64,000 nt of DNA from Leucobacter massiliensis (GCF_002982315.1 NZ_MWZD01000013.1:62001-126000), one strand, 5' to 3'. Counted from the stretch's first letter, positions 32,801 to 41,972 are shown. The notes: generated by a model from the letters alone, not told the origin. A program made the numbers and translations.

Positions 32801-34501
32801 GGGGAGGGCGGCCAGCTGCCGCCGCAGAAGATGTACCCGTGGATCGCGCGCACCCGTCACGCGACGCCCGGCGTCGGCCTCATCTCGCCGCCGCCGCACC
32901 ACGACATCTACTCCATCGAAGACCTGAAGCAGCTGATCTTCGACCTCAAGCGCGCCAATCCCTCCGCCCGCATCTCCACGAAGCTCGTCGCGCAGAGCGG
33001 GATCGGGCCCGTCGCGGCGGGCGTCGCGAAGGCGCTCTCCGACGCGATCCTCATTTCGGGGCACGACGGCGGCACGGGCGCGAGCCCCATGAACTCGCTG
33101 AAGCACGCCGGCTCGCCGTGGGAGCTGGGACTCGCCGAGGCGCAGCAGACCCTCATGCTCAACGGCTTGCGCGAGCGTGTCGTGCTGCAGGCGGACGGGC
33201 AGCTGAAGACCGGCCGCGATGTGGTCGTCGCCGCCCTGCTCGGCGCGGAGGAGTTCGGCTTCGCGACGGCGCCGCTCGTGGTCTCCGGCTGCATCATGAT
33301 GCGCGTCTGCCACCTCGACACCTGCCCGGTCGGGGTCGCCACGCAGAACCCCGAGCTGCGCGACCGCTTCACCGGCAAGGCGGAGCACGTCGTCAACTTC
33401 TTCCGCTTCATCGCGGAGGAGGTGCGCGAGATCCTCGCCTCGCTCGGCTACCGATCCCTCGACGAGGCCATCGGCGACACCGCCGCACTCGACGTCGACG
33501 ACGCGATCCGGCACTGGAAGGCGGAGGGCCTCGACCTGACGCCGATCCTCCGCGGGCCCGTCTTCGCTCCGGAGGAGCCGCGCCGCCACGGCGCCGCGCA
33601 GGATCACGAACTGGAGCGGCACTTCGACGGCCGCCTCATGCCGATGGCCGCCGACGCCCTGGAGCGGCGCGAGCCCGTCGTGATCGACCTGCCGATCCGC
33701 AACATCGACCGCGCGGTCGGGACGATGCTCGGCCATGAGGTCACCCGCCGGTACGGCGCCGAGGGCCTCGCGCCCGGGACGATCGACGTCACCCTGACCG
33801 GCTCGGCGGGTCAGTCGCTCGGCGCGTTCCTGCCCTCCGGCATCACGCTGCGCCTCGTGGGCGACGCGAACGACTACGTGGGCAAGGGCCTCTCGGGCGG
33901 AGAGATCGCGATCCGCCCGCATCCCGACGCCGGCCATCCCGCCTTCGGCAACGTCATCGCGGGCAACACGATCGGCTACGGCGCGACGAGCGGCCAGCTG
34001 TGGATCGCGGGCACCGTGGGGGAACGTTTCCTCGTGCGCGGCTCGGGAGCCACCGCCGTGGTCGAGGGCACCGGAGACCACGCGCTGGAGTACTTCACCG
34101 GAGGTTTCGCGCTGATCCTCGGACCGACCGGCCGCAACATCGGTGCCGGGATGTCCGGTGGCGAGGCCGTGATCCTCGACCTCGACCAGTCAGACATCAA
34201 CGCGGCCGAGCTCGCCTCCGGCGCGCTCATGCTCCAGCCCCTCGACGCCGGGCAGCGCGAACTGCGCGAGCGCGTCGCCGAACTCCTGCGCCGTCACCGC
34301 GAGCAGACGGGCTCGGAGCTCGCAGCGGGGCTGCTCGCCGAGCTCGCCACCGACCCCGAGCGCTTCTACGGACGCCTCACGAGGCTGATCCCGCGCGGCT
34401 ACTCCCGGGTGCTCGAGATCCGGGTGCGCGCCGATGAGCAAGGCATCGACCCCGACGGGGAACGGGTGTGGACCGAGATTCTGGAGGCGACCCATGGCTG
34501 A
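29891..34501 (+). CDS. gltB: Glutamate synthase large subunit
   Basis: Transfers the glutamine amide to 2-oxoglutarate, giving two glutamates; with GltD it uses NADPH. The 1536-residue protein starts with a 32-residue propeptide before Cys33 (RDACGLAS), the nucleophile of the class II amidotransferase domain (to about 430). A central domain, the FMN/synthase barrel (about 830-1200, with SGHDGGTGASP) and the 3Fe-4S cysteines (CIMMRVCHLDTCPVGV near 1137) follow, then the GXGXG beta-helix domain (GEIAIRP, GNTIGYGATSG, GAGMSGGEA). The ATG at 29891 has a strong Shine-Dalgarno; an upstream in-frame start is unlikely. It overlaps gltD by 8 nt. Confidence 0.97.
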   Translation: MTVRPASPNATPARPDAPTAVGLYDPAEERDACGLASVVSLTGEPSHSIVSLALAALEHLEHRGAVGSDAGTGDGAGILCDLPDTFIRARLAELDPALRLPEAGGYAAGLVFLPRASTERRAARYRIAAIAAEEGLTVLAWRPVAVRPEVLGASALAASPEIEQLILVPAPGSVPGPDQLERQSYRTRKRIQHETGCYLPSLSSRTIVYKGMVTTLQLPAFYPELSDERFESRFAIVHSRYSTNTFPSWHLAQPLRMVAHNGEINTVRGNRNWMRAREAQLASEALGDVRPLLPICTPGGSDSASFDEVLELLVMAGRSLPHALAMMVPEAWESETGLHPRLVDFLEYHSLVMEPWDGPAAMIATDGRELVATLDRNGLRPGRYLVTADGIMVIASETGVLDIAPERVIRRGRLQPGRMLAVDLATGELRDDEAVKAELAELAPWGDWLEAGRIRLSEQPEREHLVHPPASISRRQRTFGYTEEELRLVLTPMAQHGVEPIAAMGTDTPIAALSSRPRLVYDYFVQQFAQVTNPPLDALREELVTSLVTSIGPQENLLAQSVEHARQVILDFPVIDNDALARIQHFGDDPERERAVTIRGLYPVDFGAKGLADRLEAMCLEASAAIEAGAEFIILSDRDSNKDLAPVPTLLAVSAVHHHLIREGQRMRVALIAEAGDVREVHHVAALIGYGAAAVNPYLAMESAGLLVRNGSITGVTEEEAIAKLIKALGKGMLKVMSKMGISTVASYCGAQTFEAIGLAPELVERYFTGTASKLGGVGLDVLAAEVAARHRAAYPDDPAALAHKKLETGGEYRWRRGEEPHLFDPETIFKLQHATRTGRREIFAEYTRRVNEQQERLMTLRGLFRFAPQRPPVGLDEVEPVSAIMRRFATGAMSYGSISPEAHETLAIAMNRIGGRSNTGEGGESEERLLDPERRSAIKQVASGRFGVTSMYLTHADEIQIKLAQGAKPGEGGQLPPQKMYPWIARTRHATPGVGLISPPPHHDIYSIEDLKQLIFDLKRANPSARISTKLVAQSGIGPVAAGVAKALSDAILISGHDGGTGASPMNSLKHAGSPWELGLAEAQQTLMLNGLRERVVLQADGQLKTGRDVVVAALLGAEEFGFATAPLVVSGCIMMRVCHLDTCPVGVATQNPELRDRFTGKAEHVVNFFRFIAEEVREILASLGYRSLDEAIGDTAALDVDDAIRHWKAEGLDLTPILRGPVFAPEEPRRHGAAQDHELERHFDGRLMPMAADALERREPVVIDLPIRNIDRAVGTMLGHEVTRRYGAEGLAPGTIDVTLTGSAGQSLGAFLPSGITLRLVGDANDYVGKGLSGGEIAIRPHPDAGHPAFGNVIAGNTIGYGATSGQLWIAGTVGERFLVRGSGATAVVEGTGDHALEYFTGGFALILGPTGRNIGAGMSGGEAVILDLDQSDINAAELASGALMLQPLDAGQRELRERVAELLRRHREQTGSELAAGLLAELATDPERFYGRLTRLIPRGYSRVLEIRVRADEQGIDPDGERVWTEILEATHG

Positions 34502-35945
34502 TCCCCGCGGATTCCTGAAGGTGCGCGAGCGCGAACTCGCGCCGAAGCGCCCGGTCGCGCTGCGGCTGATGGACTGGCGCGAGGTCGTGGACCCCGCGGA
34601 CCCCACGGTGGTCGCCCGGCAGGCCTCGCGCTGCATGGACTGCGGCGTGGCCTTCTGCCACCAGGGCTGCCCGCTGGGCAACCTCATCCCTGAGTGGAAC
34701 GACCTCGTCTACCGCGGCCGGGAGCGCGAAGCCATCGAGCGCCTGCACGAGACGAACAACTTCCCCGAGTTCACCGGCCGCGCGTGCCCCGCGCCCTGCG
34801 AGTCGGCGTGCGTGCTCGGCATCAACCAGCCGGCGGTCACCATCAAGCAGGTCGAGAACAGCATCATCGATCAGGCCTACGCGAACGGCTGGGTCGCACC
34901 GCAGCCCCCCTCGCGGCTGACGGGCAAGACGGTGGCCGTCGTGGGCTCCGGGCCCGCCGGGCTCGCCGCGGCGCAGCAGCTCACACGCGCCGGGCACACC
35001 GTCGCGGTCTACGAGCGAGATGAGCAGCCCGGCGGCCTGCTGCGGTTCGGCATCCCCGACTTCAAGCTGGAGAAGGCGCTCGTCGCGCGCCGGATCGAGC
35101 AGCTGAAGCAGGAGGGCACCCGCTTCCGATGCGGTATCGAGATCGGCCGTGACATGTCCTGGAGCGAGCTGCGGCGGCGCTTCGACGCCGTGATCGTCGC
35201 CACCGGTGCCACGGTGCCGCGGGATCTGCCGATTCCCGGGCGCGAGCTCGACGGCGTGCTCTTTGCGATGGACTACCTCACCGCTTCGAACCGGGTGCAG
35301 TCGGGTGCACTGGACGCCACGCCCTTCGATGCGGCCGGGAAGCACGTGGTGGTGATCGGCGGCGGCGACACGGGCGCCGACTGCATCGGGACCGCCCACC
35401 GTCAGGGCGCCAAGTCGGTCACCAACCTCGCGATCGGGCGCAAGCCGGCGGAGGTCCGCGGCGAGACGCAGCCGTGGCCCATCCACCCGACGCTCTTCGA
35501 AGTGTCGAGTTCCCACGAGGAAGGAGGGGAGCGCCGCTACCTCGCCTCCACCGTCGAGTTCGTCTCGGACGGCGCTGGGGCGGTGCGTGGTCTCCGGGTC
35601 GCCGAGACCGGCTTCACCGAGGCGGGGCGCGTGCCGATCCCCGGCACGGAGCGCCTCCTGGAGGCGGATCTCGTGCTCATCGCCATGGGCTTCACCGGCC
35701 CGGAAGAGGTGCGGGATCCGGCGCTCGCGCTCGATCGGGAGCCTCGCGGGGGCTTCGCCCGGACCGCGGACTTCGCGACGGAGGTGCCGGGCGTGTTCGT
35801 CGCGGGGGACGCGGGACGGGGACAGTCGCTGATCGTGTGGGCGATCGCCGAAGGGCGCGCGGCAGCGGCGGCGGCCGACCGCCACCTCATGGGCGACACG
35901 GTGCTGCCCAGCCCGGTCAGCGCCCGGGACCGCGCCTTCGCCTGA
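34494..35945 (+). CDS. gltD: Glutamate synthase small subunit
   Basis: FAD- and NADPH-binding subunit that feeds electrons to GltB through 4Fe-4S clusters. The N-terminal half carries two cysteine groups, CMDCGVAFCHQGCPLGN near residue 42 and CPAPCESACVLG near 95. VAVVGSGPAGLAAAQQLTRAG near 147 binds FAD, and VVIGGGDTGADCIGTA near 285 binds NADPH. GVFVAGDAGRGQSLIVWAI near the end closes the FAD site. The 483-residue length is normal. It begins inside gltB (ATGGCTGA) with GGAGG upstream, ensuring 1:1 synthesis. Confidence 0.97.
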   Translation: MADPRGFLKVRERELAPKRPVALRLMDWREVVDPADPTVVARQASRCMDCGVAFCHQGCPLGNLIPEWNDLVYRGREREAIERLHETNNFPEFTGRACPAPCESACVLGINQPAVTIKQVENSIIDQAYANGWVAPQPPSRLTGKTVAVVGSGPAGLAAAQQLTRAGHTVAVYERDEQPGGLLRFGIPDFKLEKALVARRIEQLKQEGTRFRCGIEIGRDMSWSELRRRFDAVIVATGATVPRDLPIPGRELDGVLFAMDYLTASNRVQSGALDATPFDAAGKHVVVIGGGDTGADCIGTAHRQGAKSVTNLAIGRKPAEVRGETQPWPIHPTLFEVSSSHEEGGERRYLASTVEFVSDGAGAVRGLRVAETGFTEAGRVPIPGTERLLEADLVLIAMGFTGPEEVRDPALALDREPRGGFARTADFATEVPGVFVAGDAGRGQSLIVWAIAEGRAAAAAADRHLMGDTVLPSPVSARDRAFA

Positions 35946-36057
35946 GCCGTGCCGGGGGGCCGCTCTTCGCGCCGGACACGCGGGAATAGCCGCCCGCCTG
36001 CGCCGGTTGTCGCAGGGGAGGGAGCGCTGACCGGCATCCCCCGACGAGAGGAGTGGC

Positions 36058-36702
36058 ATGACTCAGGTAACGGTGATCGGCGGCAGCGGCTACGCGGGTT
36101 CGCACATCGTGGAGGCGGCCGCCGTGCGCGGCCTCCCGGTGACGAGCGTGAGCCGCGGCGAGGCCGCTCAGCAGATCGCGGGGGTGCGCTACGTGCGGGG
36201 CTCCATCACCGAGGCGGCTGACCGGGCCGCGGCCCTGCAGGGCGCGGACGTGGTCGTGGTGGCGGTCTCGCCCCGCGGTGAGATGGCGGGTGAGGTGCGG
36301 CCGGCGATCGCGGCGCTCGCGCGCGAGGCCGAGGCCGCCGGGGTGCGTCTCGGGGTGATCGGCGGCGCTGGCTCGCTCCTCGTGGCCGACGGCGGGCCGA
36401 AGGTGATGGACACTCCGGAGTTCCCGGACGAGATCAAGCCGGAGGCCGCCGAGATGGGCGGGGTGCTCGATGATCTCCGGGCTGCCCCGGAGCCGCTCGA
36501 CTGGTTCTACGTCAGCCCCGCGGGATCCTTCGGGGCGTGGGCAGCCGGCGAGTTCCGCGGCGAATACCGGGTCGGCGGCGAGGTGCTGCTGACCGACGCG
36601 GAGGGGAACTCCGAGATCTCGGGCGCCGACTTCGGAGTGGCGATCGCCGACGAGATCGAGCACCCCCGGCATCACCGTACCCGCTTCACGGTCGCCTACT
36701 AG
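36058..36702 (+). CDS. NAD(P)-binding oxidoreductase (NmrA-like, atypical SDR)
   Basis: A 214-residue Rossmann protein. VIGGSGYAGSHIVEAAAVRG (residues 6-25) is the dinucleotide-binding loop, VTSVSRGEAA follows as the second strand, and VVVVAVSPRGEM near residue 60 is the third. VIGGAGSLLVADGG near 100 and WFYVSPAGSFG near 150 are typical of the NAD(P)H-binding family that includes YwnB and NmrA-like redox sensors. The catalytic Tyr-Lys pair of classical SDRs is missing, so a sensing or flavin-reductase-like role is as likely as a dehydrogenase. GAGAGGAG precedes the ATG. Single gene, closed by a hairpin. Confidence 0.75.
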   Translation: MTQVTVIGGSGYAGSHIVEAAAVRGLPVTSVSRGEAAQQIAGVRYVRGSITEAADRAAALQGADVVVVAVSPRGEMAGEVRPAIAALAREAEAAGVRLGVIGGAGSLLVADGGPKVMDTPEFPDEIKPEAAEMGGVLDDLRAAPEPLDWFYVSPAGSFGAWAAGEFRGEYRVGGEVLLTDAEGNSEISGADFGVAIADEIEHPRHHRTRFTVAY

Positions 36703-36706
36703 CCAG

Positions 36707-36737
36707 TGCGCCGCGCCGGTGGGACCGGCGCGGCGCA
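36707..36737. terminator. Perfect 14-bp hairpin terminator
   Basis: TGCGCCGCGCCGGT, loop ggg, ACCGGCGCGGCGCA, starting 4 nt after the stop of the NAD(P)-binding gene and ending 8 nt before the -10 of the next gene. No T-run. Confidence 0.65.
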
Positions 36738-36744
36738 TACGCCG

Positions 36745-36750
36745 TAGGCT
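36745..36750 (+). promoter_or_regulatory. -10 hexamer of leaderless methyltransferase promoter
   Basis: TAGGCT followed by 6 nt and the GTG at 36757. Confidence 0.6.
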
Positions 36751-36756
36751 GGTGCG

Positions 36757-38328
36757 GTGGATGCTGCACTCATCGATCGGCTGCGCGGGGATCTGGACGC
36801 CGCCGACTATCGCGCCGACACGGTCGCATCGCTGCTGGGGGACGGAGCGGAGTCCGCGCGCCTGCGGGGCGTCTTCGCTCCCGCCCGGCGGCTGCGCGAG
36901 CGGGAGACACTGGCGGAACGGCGGCCTCTCGCTGCGCTGATCCGGATCCTCCTGCTCGGCGAGGCGCTGTCGGAGGGCTGCGTCGAGCGAGCGCTGCCGC
37001 GGCTCGGCGCGGCTGGCGCTATCGAGCTCGGGCTGCTCGCCCCCGACCGTACGGGCGCGCTGCGGGCGGCGCTGTCGCTGAACCCCGTCGAGATCGCGGA
37101 CGCGTCGTCGCAGCATCCGCGCCGGTGGTGGATCCTCTCGGACCTCGACGACCAGCTCCGCCTCGGCCCTGCGCGCCCCGACCACGTCATGGGAGTGGGA
37201 GGGGCCACCCGATCCCTCATCGGGCAGGCGCCGCTGCACCGCCTCGCGGGCGAATCGGGGGACGCGAGCCTGGACCTCGGCACGGGCTGCGGCATCGTGG
37301 CGCTCCACCTCGCCGCGGCCGGATCCGCTCGCGTCGTCGCCACCGACATCTCCGAGCGGGCGCTCACTCTCGCGCGGGCCAACGCCCGGCTGAACGGCCT
37401 CGCCGACCGGATCGACTTCCGGCACGGTGATCTTTTCGCGCCGGTCGCGGAGGAGCGCTTCGCGCTCATCCTCTCGAATCCTCCCTTCGTCATCTCGCCG
37501 CGGGGGAGCGAGGCTCCGGTGTACGAGTACCGCGACGGCGGTGTCGCGGGAGACGGGCTCGCGGAGCGCGTGGTGCGCGAGGCGCCCGCGCGGCTGGGCG
37601 AAGGGGGCGAGTTCCTGTGCCTGGCCAACTGGGAGTCCCACTGGGGGGTGAACGGCCTCGAACGCGTGCGCGCCTGGATCGCGGCAGCGGCGGAGGAGGC
37701 GGGCCCGCTCGACGCCTGGGTGATCGAGCGCGACCGCGTCGACCCGGCGCGCTATGCCGAGACCTGGGCGCGGGATGGCGGCGCGCGCCCGGGCAGCGAG
37801 GACTTCGACGCGCTGATGAACGCGTGGCTCGCAGACTTCGCCCTCCGGCGCACGGTGGCGGTGGGGCTCGGTTCCGTGCGCGTGCGCCGGGCGGAGGCCT
37901 GGCGCGAGCGGGGGGTCGTGCACGTCGAACAGGCAGCGGGCGCCTACTGGAGCGCGGAGGCGCCGGGGCGCGCGCTCTCCGGCGCGTGCGACGCCGGCAT
38001 CGCGGCCGCGCTCATGAGCGACGCGGAGGCGCTGGCCGCTCGCTGGCTGCTCGATCCGGCGGTGAGCGAGGAGCGCACGCACCGGCCTGGCGAGGAGGCG
38101 CCGCGGGCGATCACTCTCGGCACCGACCGGCCCATCGCCCGCCGCGTGACCGCGGACCCGCTGCTCGCGGCGGCCATCGGCGCGTGCGATGGCGAGTTGA
38201 CGCTGGCGCAGATCGCCGACGCGCTCGCCACCCTCCTCGAGGTCGACCCCGGGGCTGCCGCCGAGGCCCTCGTGGCGAGCGCCCGCGAGCTCGCCTGGTT
38301 CGGCATGCTCGTCCCCGCCGTCGGCTGA
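36757..38328 (+). CDS. Class I SAM-dependent methyltransferase, HemK/PrmC-like core with extra domains
   Basis: A 523-residue protein. The first 150 residues are a separate helical domain. A methyltransferase core spans about 155-310: LDLGTGCGIVALHLA is the SAM loop, VVATDISERALTLARANARLNGL the second motif, and LILSNPPFVIS the NPPF motif used by enzymes that methylate planar amide or amino nitrogens. The C-terminal 180 residues form another domain (winged-helix-like, LTLAQIADALATLL near 475). The layout is known in actinobacteria but the substrate (protein glutamine, rRNA or tRNA) is not evident. The GTG start is fixed by TAGGCT 6 nt upstream. Confidence 0.8.
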   Translation: MDAALIDRLRGDLDAADYRADTVASLLGDGAESARLRGVFAPARRLRERETLAERRPLAALIRILLLGEALSEGCVERALPRLGAAGAIELGLLAPDRTGALRAALSLNPVEIADASSQHPRRWWILSDLDDQLRLGPARPDHVMGVGGATRSLIGQAPLHRLAGESGDASLDLGTGCGIVALHLAAAGSARVVATDISERALTLARANARLNGLADRIDFRHGDLFAPVAEERFALILSNPPFVISPRGSEAPVYEYRDGGVAGDGLAERVVREAPARLGEGGEFLCLANWESHWGVNGLERVRAWIAAAAEEAGPLDAWVIERDRVDPARYAETWARDGGARPGSEDFDALMNAWLADFALRRTVAVGLGSVRVRRAEAWRERGVVHVEQAAGAYWSAEAPGRALSGACDAGIAAALMSDAEALAARWLLDPAVSEERTHRPGEEAPRAITLGTDRPIARRVTADPLLAAAIGACDGELTLAQIADALATLLEVDPGAAAEALVASARELAWFGMLVPAVG

Positions 38329-38340
38329 AGCACGGGACAC

Positions 38341-38346
38341 TAGACT
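38341..38346 (+). promoter_or_regulatory. -10 hexamer of leaderless hisD promoter
   Basis: TAGACT followed by 6 nt (ggttcg) and GTG at 38353; the ATG directly after would need 9 nt, so the GTG fits better. Confidence 0.55.
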
Positions 38347-38352
38347 GGTTCG

Positions 38353-39681
38353 GTGATGCGAACGATTGATCTGCGGGGCCGAGCACTCTCCCGGGCCGAA
38401 CTGATGGACCTCGTTCCGCGCGCGGCCGTGAGCGCCGAAGAGGCGGTCGAGCGGGTGCGCCCGCTCGTTGCGGACGTCGCCGCGCGGGGAGCGGCGGCAC
38501 TGCGCGAGCAGGCCCGGGAGTTCGACCGCGTCGAGGGGCACGCCCTGCGCGTACCCGTCGAAGCGATCGGCGCCTCGCTCGCGGACTGCCCGGCCGAGGT
38601 TGAGGCCGCGCTACGCGAGCTCATCGCCCGCTTGCGCCGTGCCTCCGCCGCCCAGGTGCCCGCCGAGCAGATCACCCGCATGGCCGACGGAGCCACGGTC
38701 ACGCAGCGCTGGCAGCCGGTCTCCCGCGTCGGCCTGTACGCGCCCGGGGGGAAGGCCGCGTATCCCTCATCCGTGATCATGAACGCGGTCGCCGCGCAGA
38801 CCGCGGGCGTGCCGACGCTCGCGCTCGCCTCGCCCGCCCAGCGGGACAACGGCGGGCTGCCGCACCCCGCGGTCATGTGGGCGGCGGCGCTCTGCGGCAT
38901 CGAGGAGGTGTACGCGATCGGCGGCGCCGGAGCGATCGCCGCGTTCGCCCACGGAGTGAGCGAGATCGGCCTCGAAGCCGTGGACGTGGTGACCGGCCCG
39001 GGCAACGTCTTCGTGGCCGCCGCGAAGCGGGTCGTCTCCGGCAGGGTGGGCATCGACTCCGAGGCTGGCACCACGGAGATCCTGATCATCGCCGACGCCA
39101 CGGCGGAGCCCGCGTTCGTCGCCGCCGACCTCATCAGTCAGGCCGAGCACGACGAGGCCGCGGCGTCGCTGCTCGTCACCGATTCGGAGGCGCTCGCCGA
39201 GCGGGTGCTCACGGAGGTGGCGCGTCGCGCACCCCGGACCCGCCACGCAGCGCGGGTGGCCGCCGCTCTCGGCGGTCCTCAGTCCGCCGTGATCCTCGTC
39301 GATGACCTCGCGGCCGCGGCCCGCGTCAGCAACGCCTATGGTCCCGAGCACCTGGAGATCCAGACCGGCGACGACGCGGCGGTGCTCGCGGCGATCAGCG
39401 ACGCCGGTGCGATCTTCGTCGGCGGCTACACGCCGGTGAGCCTCGGCGACTACCTGGCCGGTTCCAACCACGTGCTCCCGACGGGTGGCACCGCGCGTTT
39501 CGCCTCCGGGCTCGGTGCCCACACCTTCCTGCGCCCGCAGCAGATCATCGCCTACGACCGCGCTGCGCTCGCCGAGGTCGAAGCGCCGCTGCTCGCCCTC
39601 GCCGGAGCGGAGGGGCTGCCCGCGCATGGCGAGGCCGTCAGCGCGCGCTTCGCGCGCGCCGCAGAGGCGGGGGCGCGCTGA
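38353..39681 (+). CDS. hisD: Histidinol dehydrogenase
   Basis: Catalyses the last two steps of histidine synthesis, oxidising L-histidinol to histidine with 2 NAD+. The 442-residue zinc enzyme shows [20 protein letters not shown] near residue 128 (NAD site), the family pattern [17 protein letters not shown] near 215, [12 protein letters not shown] near 258 (zinc-binding Gln/His with the catalytic Glu-His region nearby) and [15 protein letters not shown] near 375. It is the first gene of hisD-nrdR-pyrD; the rest of the his pathway is not in the window. nrdR starts on the last base of the hisD stop (TGATG). Confidence 0.96.
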   Translation: MMRTIDLRGRALSRAELMDLVPRAAVSAEEAVERVRPLVADVAARGAAALREQAREFDRVEGHALRVPVEAIGASLADCPAEVEAALRELIARLRRASAAQVPAEQITRMADGATVTQRWQPVSRVGLYAPGGKAAYPSSVIMNAVAAQTAGVPTLALASPAQRDNGGLPHPAVMWAAALCGIEEVYAIGGAGAIAAFAHGVSEIGLEAVDVVTGPGNVFVAAAKRVVSGRVGIDSEAGTTEILIIADATAEPAFVAADLISQAEHDEAAASLLVTDSEALAERVLTEVARRAPRTRHAARVAAALGGPQSAVILVDDLAAAARVSNAYGPEHLEIQTGDDAAVLAAISDAGAIFVGGYTPVSLGDYLAGSNHVLPTGGTARFASGLGAHTFLRPQQIIAYDRAALAEVEAPLLALAGAEGLPAHGEAVSARFARAAEAGAR

Positions 39682-40229
39682 TGCACTGCCCGTTCTGCCG
39701 CCACCCCGACTCGCGCGTCATCGACTCGCGCACCGCGGACGACGGCCTGTCGATCCGCCGCCGCCGCCAATGCCCCGAGTGCGGCCGTCGCTTCACGACG
39801 ACCGAGACGGCGAGCCTCACCGTGATCAAGCGCTCCGGCGTGGTCGAGCCCTTCAGCCGGGAGAAGGTGATGAGCGGTGTGCGCAAGGCGTGCCAGGGCC
39901 GGCCCGTGACCGAGGGCGACCTCGCCGTGCTGGCCCAGCGGGTCGAGGAGTCGGTGCGCTCCAGCGGAATCGCCCAGTTCGACGCGAACGAGATCGGGCT
40001 CGCCATCCTCCCGCACCTGCGAGAGCTCGACGAAGTGGCCTATCTGCGCTTCGCGAGCGTGTATCAGGCCTTCGAGTCGCTCGCCGACTTCGATGCCGCG
40101 ATCGCCGAGCTGCGCGCCCACCCCGGCGGCGCCGCCGAAGCCCACGAGGGCGAGACGCGCGGCACCGGCGAGCACGAGGCACGCGCGCACGACCATGGCC
40201 GCGACGCGGCCCGAGCCTCCGAGGAGTGA
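39681..40229 (+). CDS. nrdR: Transcriptional repressor NrdR
   Basis: Zinc-ribbon plus ATP-cone repressor of ribonucleotide reductase genes. The N-terminal ribbon is [15 protein letters not shown]...CPECGRRF (four Cys) and the ATP-cone spans about 46-136 ([24 protein letters not shown]). At 182 residues it is longer than the usual 150-160 because of a tail rich in Ala, Glu, His and Gly ([23 protein letters not shown]) that is probably disordered. No nrd genes are in the window. It is coupled to hisD by TGATG. Confidence 0.94.
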   Translation: MHCPFCRHPDSRVIDSRTADDGLSIRRRRQCPECGRRFTTTETASLTVIKRSGVVEPFSREKVMSGVRKACQGRPVTEGDLAVLAQRVEESVRSSGIAQFDANEIGLAILPHLRELDEVAYLRFASVYQAFESLADFDAAIAELRAHPGGAAEAHEGETRGTGEHEARAHDHGRDAARASEE

Positions 40230-40234
40230 CGCGC

Positions 40235-41293
40235 ATGCGCCTGTATCCGCTGCTGTTCAACACCGTGCTGCGGCGCATGGACCCCGAAACCGCGCACCAC
40301 CTCGCCTTCCGGGTGATCCGGGCGGCCCCGCTCCTCGGGGCAGTGGTGCGACGGCTCTGCGCGCCCCACCCCTCGCTGCGGGTCCGCGCCCTCGGAACCG
40401 AGTTCCCGAGCCCCTTCGGGCTCGCCGCCGGCTTCGACAAGAACGCCGAGGCCATCCAGGGCCTCGGCGCCATCGGCTTCGGACACGTCGAGGTGGGCAC
40501 CCTCACGCGGCACGCCCAGCCCGGCAACCCCCGGCCTCGCCTCTTCCGGCTCGTCGAAGACCGCGGACTGATCAACCGGATGGGCTTCAACAACGCGGGG
40601 TCCGCCGCGGCCGTACCGCGCATCGAGCGCGCGCGGCTGTCGCGCCGGCGCCCCGTGATCGGCGTGAACATCGGCAAGAGCCGCGTCACCGAAGTGGAGG
40701 ACGCCGTCGGCGACTACGTCTGGAGTGCCCAGCGCCTCGCGCCGATCGCCGACTATCTCGCGGTCAACGTGAGCTCTCCCAACACGCCGGGACTGCGCGG
40801 CCTGCAGGAGCTCGAGATGCTGGAGCCGCTGCTCGCCGCGGTGCGCGAGGCGGCCGGAAGCACCCCGCTGCTCGTGAAGATCGCGCCGGACATGGAGGAC
40901 GAGCAGATCGACGGGATCGTTGCGCTCGCGCAGCGACTCGGCCTCGCGGGGATCATCGCGAACAACACGACGGTGTCACGGGACGGCCTGTGGGCGAGCG
41001 ACGAGGACATCGAGCGCATGGGAGCCGGCGGACTCTCCGGAGCCCCGCTGAAGCGGCGCTCGTTGGAGGTGCTGCGCCGGATCAGGGCCGTGGCGCCGGA
41101 CCCTGCGTTCTGCGTGATCGCGGTCGGCGGAGTGACCGATGCCGCCGACGTCATCGAGCGGCTCGAATCCGGCGCGACCCTCGTACAGGGGTACACGGCG
41201 TTCGTCTACGAGGGGCCGCTGTGGGTGCGCGCGATCAACCGCGGACTGCTGCGCGCCGGGTGGCAGCAGCCGAGGGAGCGCGTGCCGTCCTGA
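40235..41293 (+). CDS. pyrD: Dihydroorotate dehydrogenase (quinone), class 2
   Basis: Oxidises dihydroorotate to orotate in pyrimidine synthesis, passing electrons via FMN to the quinone pool. Class 2 features are clear in the 352 residues: an N-terminal membrane-associating helix pair (LYPLLFNTVLRRMDPETAHHLAFR), GLAAGFDKNAEA near residue 62, LINRMGFNNAG near 112, VNVSSPNTPGLRGLQ (catalytic Ser) near 175 and IIANNTTVSRDG near 240. The ATG at 40235 has GAGGAG 8 nt upstream, overlapping the nrdR stop. A strong terminator follows. Confidence 0.96.
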   Translation: MRLYPLLFNTVLRRMDPETAHHLAFRVIRAAPLLGAVVRRLCAPHPSLRVRALGTEFPSPFGLAAGFDKNAEAIQGLGAIGFGHVEVGTLTRHAQPGNPRPRLFRLVEDRGLINRMGFNNAGSAAAVPRIERARLSRRRPVIGVNIGKSRVTEVEDAVGDYVWSAQRLAPIADYLAVNVSSPNTPGLRGLQELEMLEPLLAAVREAAGSTPLLVKIAPDMEDEQIDGIVALAQRLGLAGIIANNTTVSRDGLWASDEDIERMGAGGLSGAPLKRRSLEVLRRIRAVAPDPAFCVIAVGGVTDAADVIERLESGATLVQGYTAFVYEGPLWVRAINRGLLRAGWQQPRERVPS

Positions 41294-41329
41294 CGGACCC
41301 CGCTCCCTCGTCCCGCAGTCGGCGGGACG

Positions 41330-41369
41330 ATGCAGAACGGCCCGCGGAGATCCGCGGGCCGTTCTGCAT
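41330..41369. terminator. Bidirectional terminator between pyrD and the DUF3043 gene
   Basis: A perfect 19-bp inverted repeat: ATGCAGAACGGCCCGCGGA, spacer ga, and its complement. It lies 36 nt after pyrD and 24 nt before the end of the convergent gene, and can serve both. A smaller TCCCGC/GCGGGA hairpin precedes it (41311-41327). Confidence 0.75.
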
Positions 41370-41393
41370 CCGCCGTGGTTGCGGCGATGGGAC

Positions 41394-41972
41394 TCAGGCG
41401 GGTCGCTGGCCCCGCTTGACCTGCGGCTTCGGCACGCGCAGCGGCCGGAACTGGAAGGCGCGCATGGCCGCGTACCAGCGGAATCCCGGCTGCACGCGAT
41501 CCTCGCCGAACTTCTGCCCCAGCAGCCGCTTCAGGCGCATGCCCAGCAGCACGGCATCGATCACCGCGAGGCCGACGAAGGCCCAGATCACGATGAGGCT
41601 GATGACCTGGACGATCCCCGGGATGAAGGTCATCACGAGCACGACGAGCATCATCGGGATGAGCATCTCGCCCACGCTCCACCGGGCGTCGACGTAGTCG
41701 CGTACGAAACGCCGCTGCGGCCCCCGGTCGCGTGGCCCGAGGTAGCGCTCGTCACCCTCCATCATGCCGAGCCGGGCGCGCTCGCGAGCGGTGGCCTGCT
41801 GCCGGCGCTGCTCCTTGAGCACGGACTTGTCCTTGGAACCGACGATGGGGCGGGCATTGGCGGCCTGCGCCTGCTTGCGGGACGGCGTCGGCCGGCCCTT
41901 GCCGACCGCCTCGCGCTCCGCGGACCCCGCCTCGTCGTTCCCGGCCGCGCTGTCAACGCGCTTCTTCGCCAC
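41394..41972 (-). CDS. DUF3043 family membrane protein
   Basis: A 192-residue protein of an actinobacterial family without known function. The first 85 residues are polar and highly charged (many Arg, Lys, Gln; KSVLKEQRRQQATARERARLG). RRFVRDYVDARWSVGEMLIPMMLVVLVMTFIPG is the conserved core, followed by two membrane helices (about 98-120 and 125-145) and a basic tail (RVPKPQVKRGQRPA). GAGAGGAG precedes the GTG at 41972. It is divergent from the HesB gene and convergent with pyrD. Confidence 0.8.
   Translation of the reverse strand: MAKKRVDSAAGNDEAGSAEREAVGKGRPTPSRKQAQAANARPIVGSKDKSVLKEQRRQQATARERARLGMMEGDERYLGPRDRGPQRRFVRDYVDARWSVGEMLIPMMLVVLVMTFIPGIVQVISLIVIWAFVGLAVIDAVLLGMRLKRLLGQKFGEDRVQPGFRWYAAMRAFQFRPLRVPKPQVKRGQRPA

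Noticed and set aside
31433-34081. An 882-codon minus-strand frame opposite gltB
   Set aside because: Shadow of gltB; low-complexity Glu/Arg/Val composition and no fold signature.
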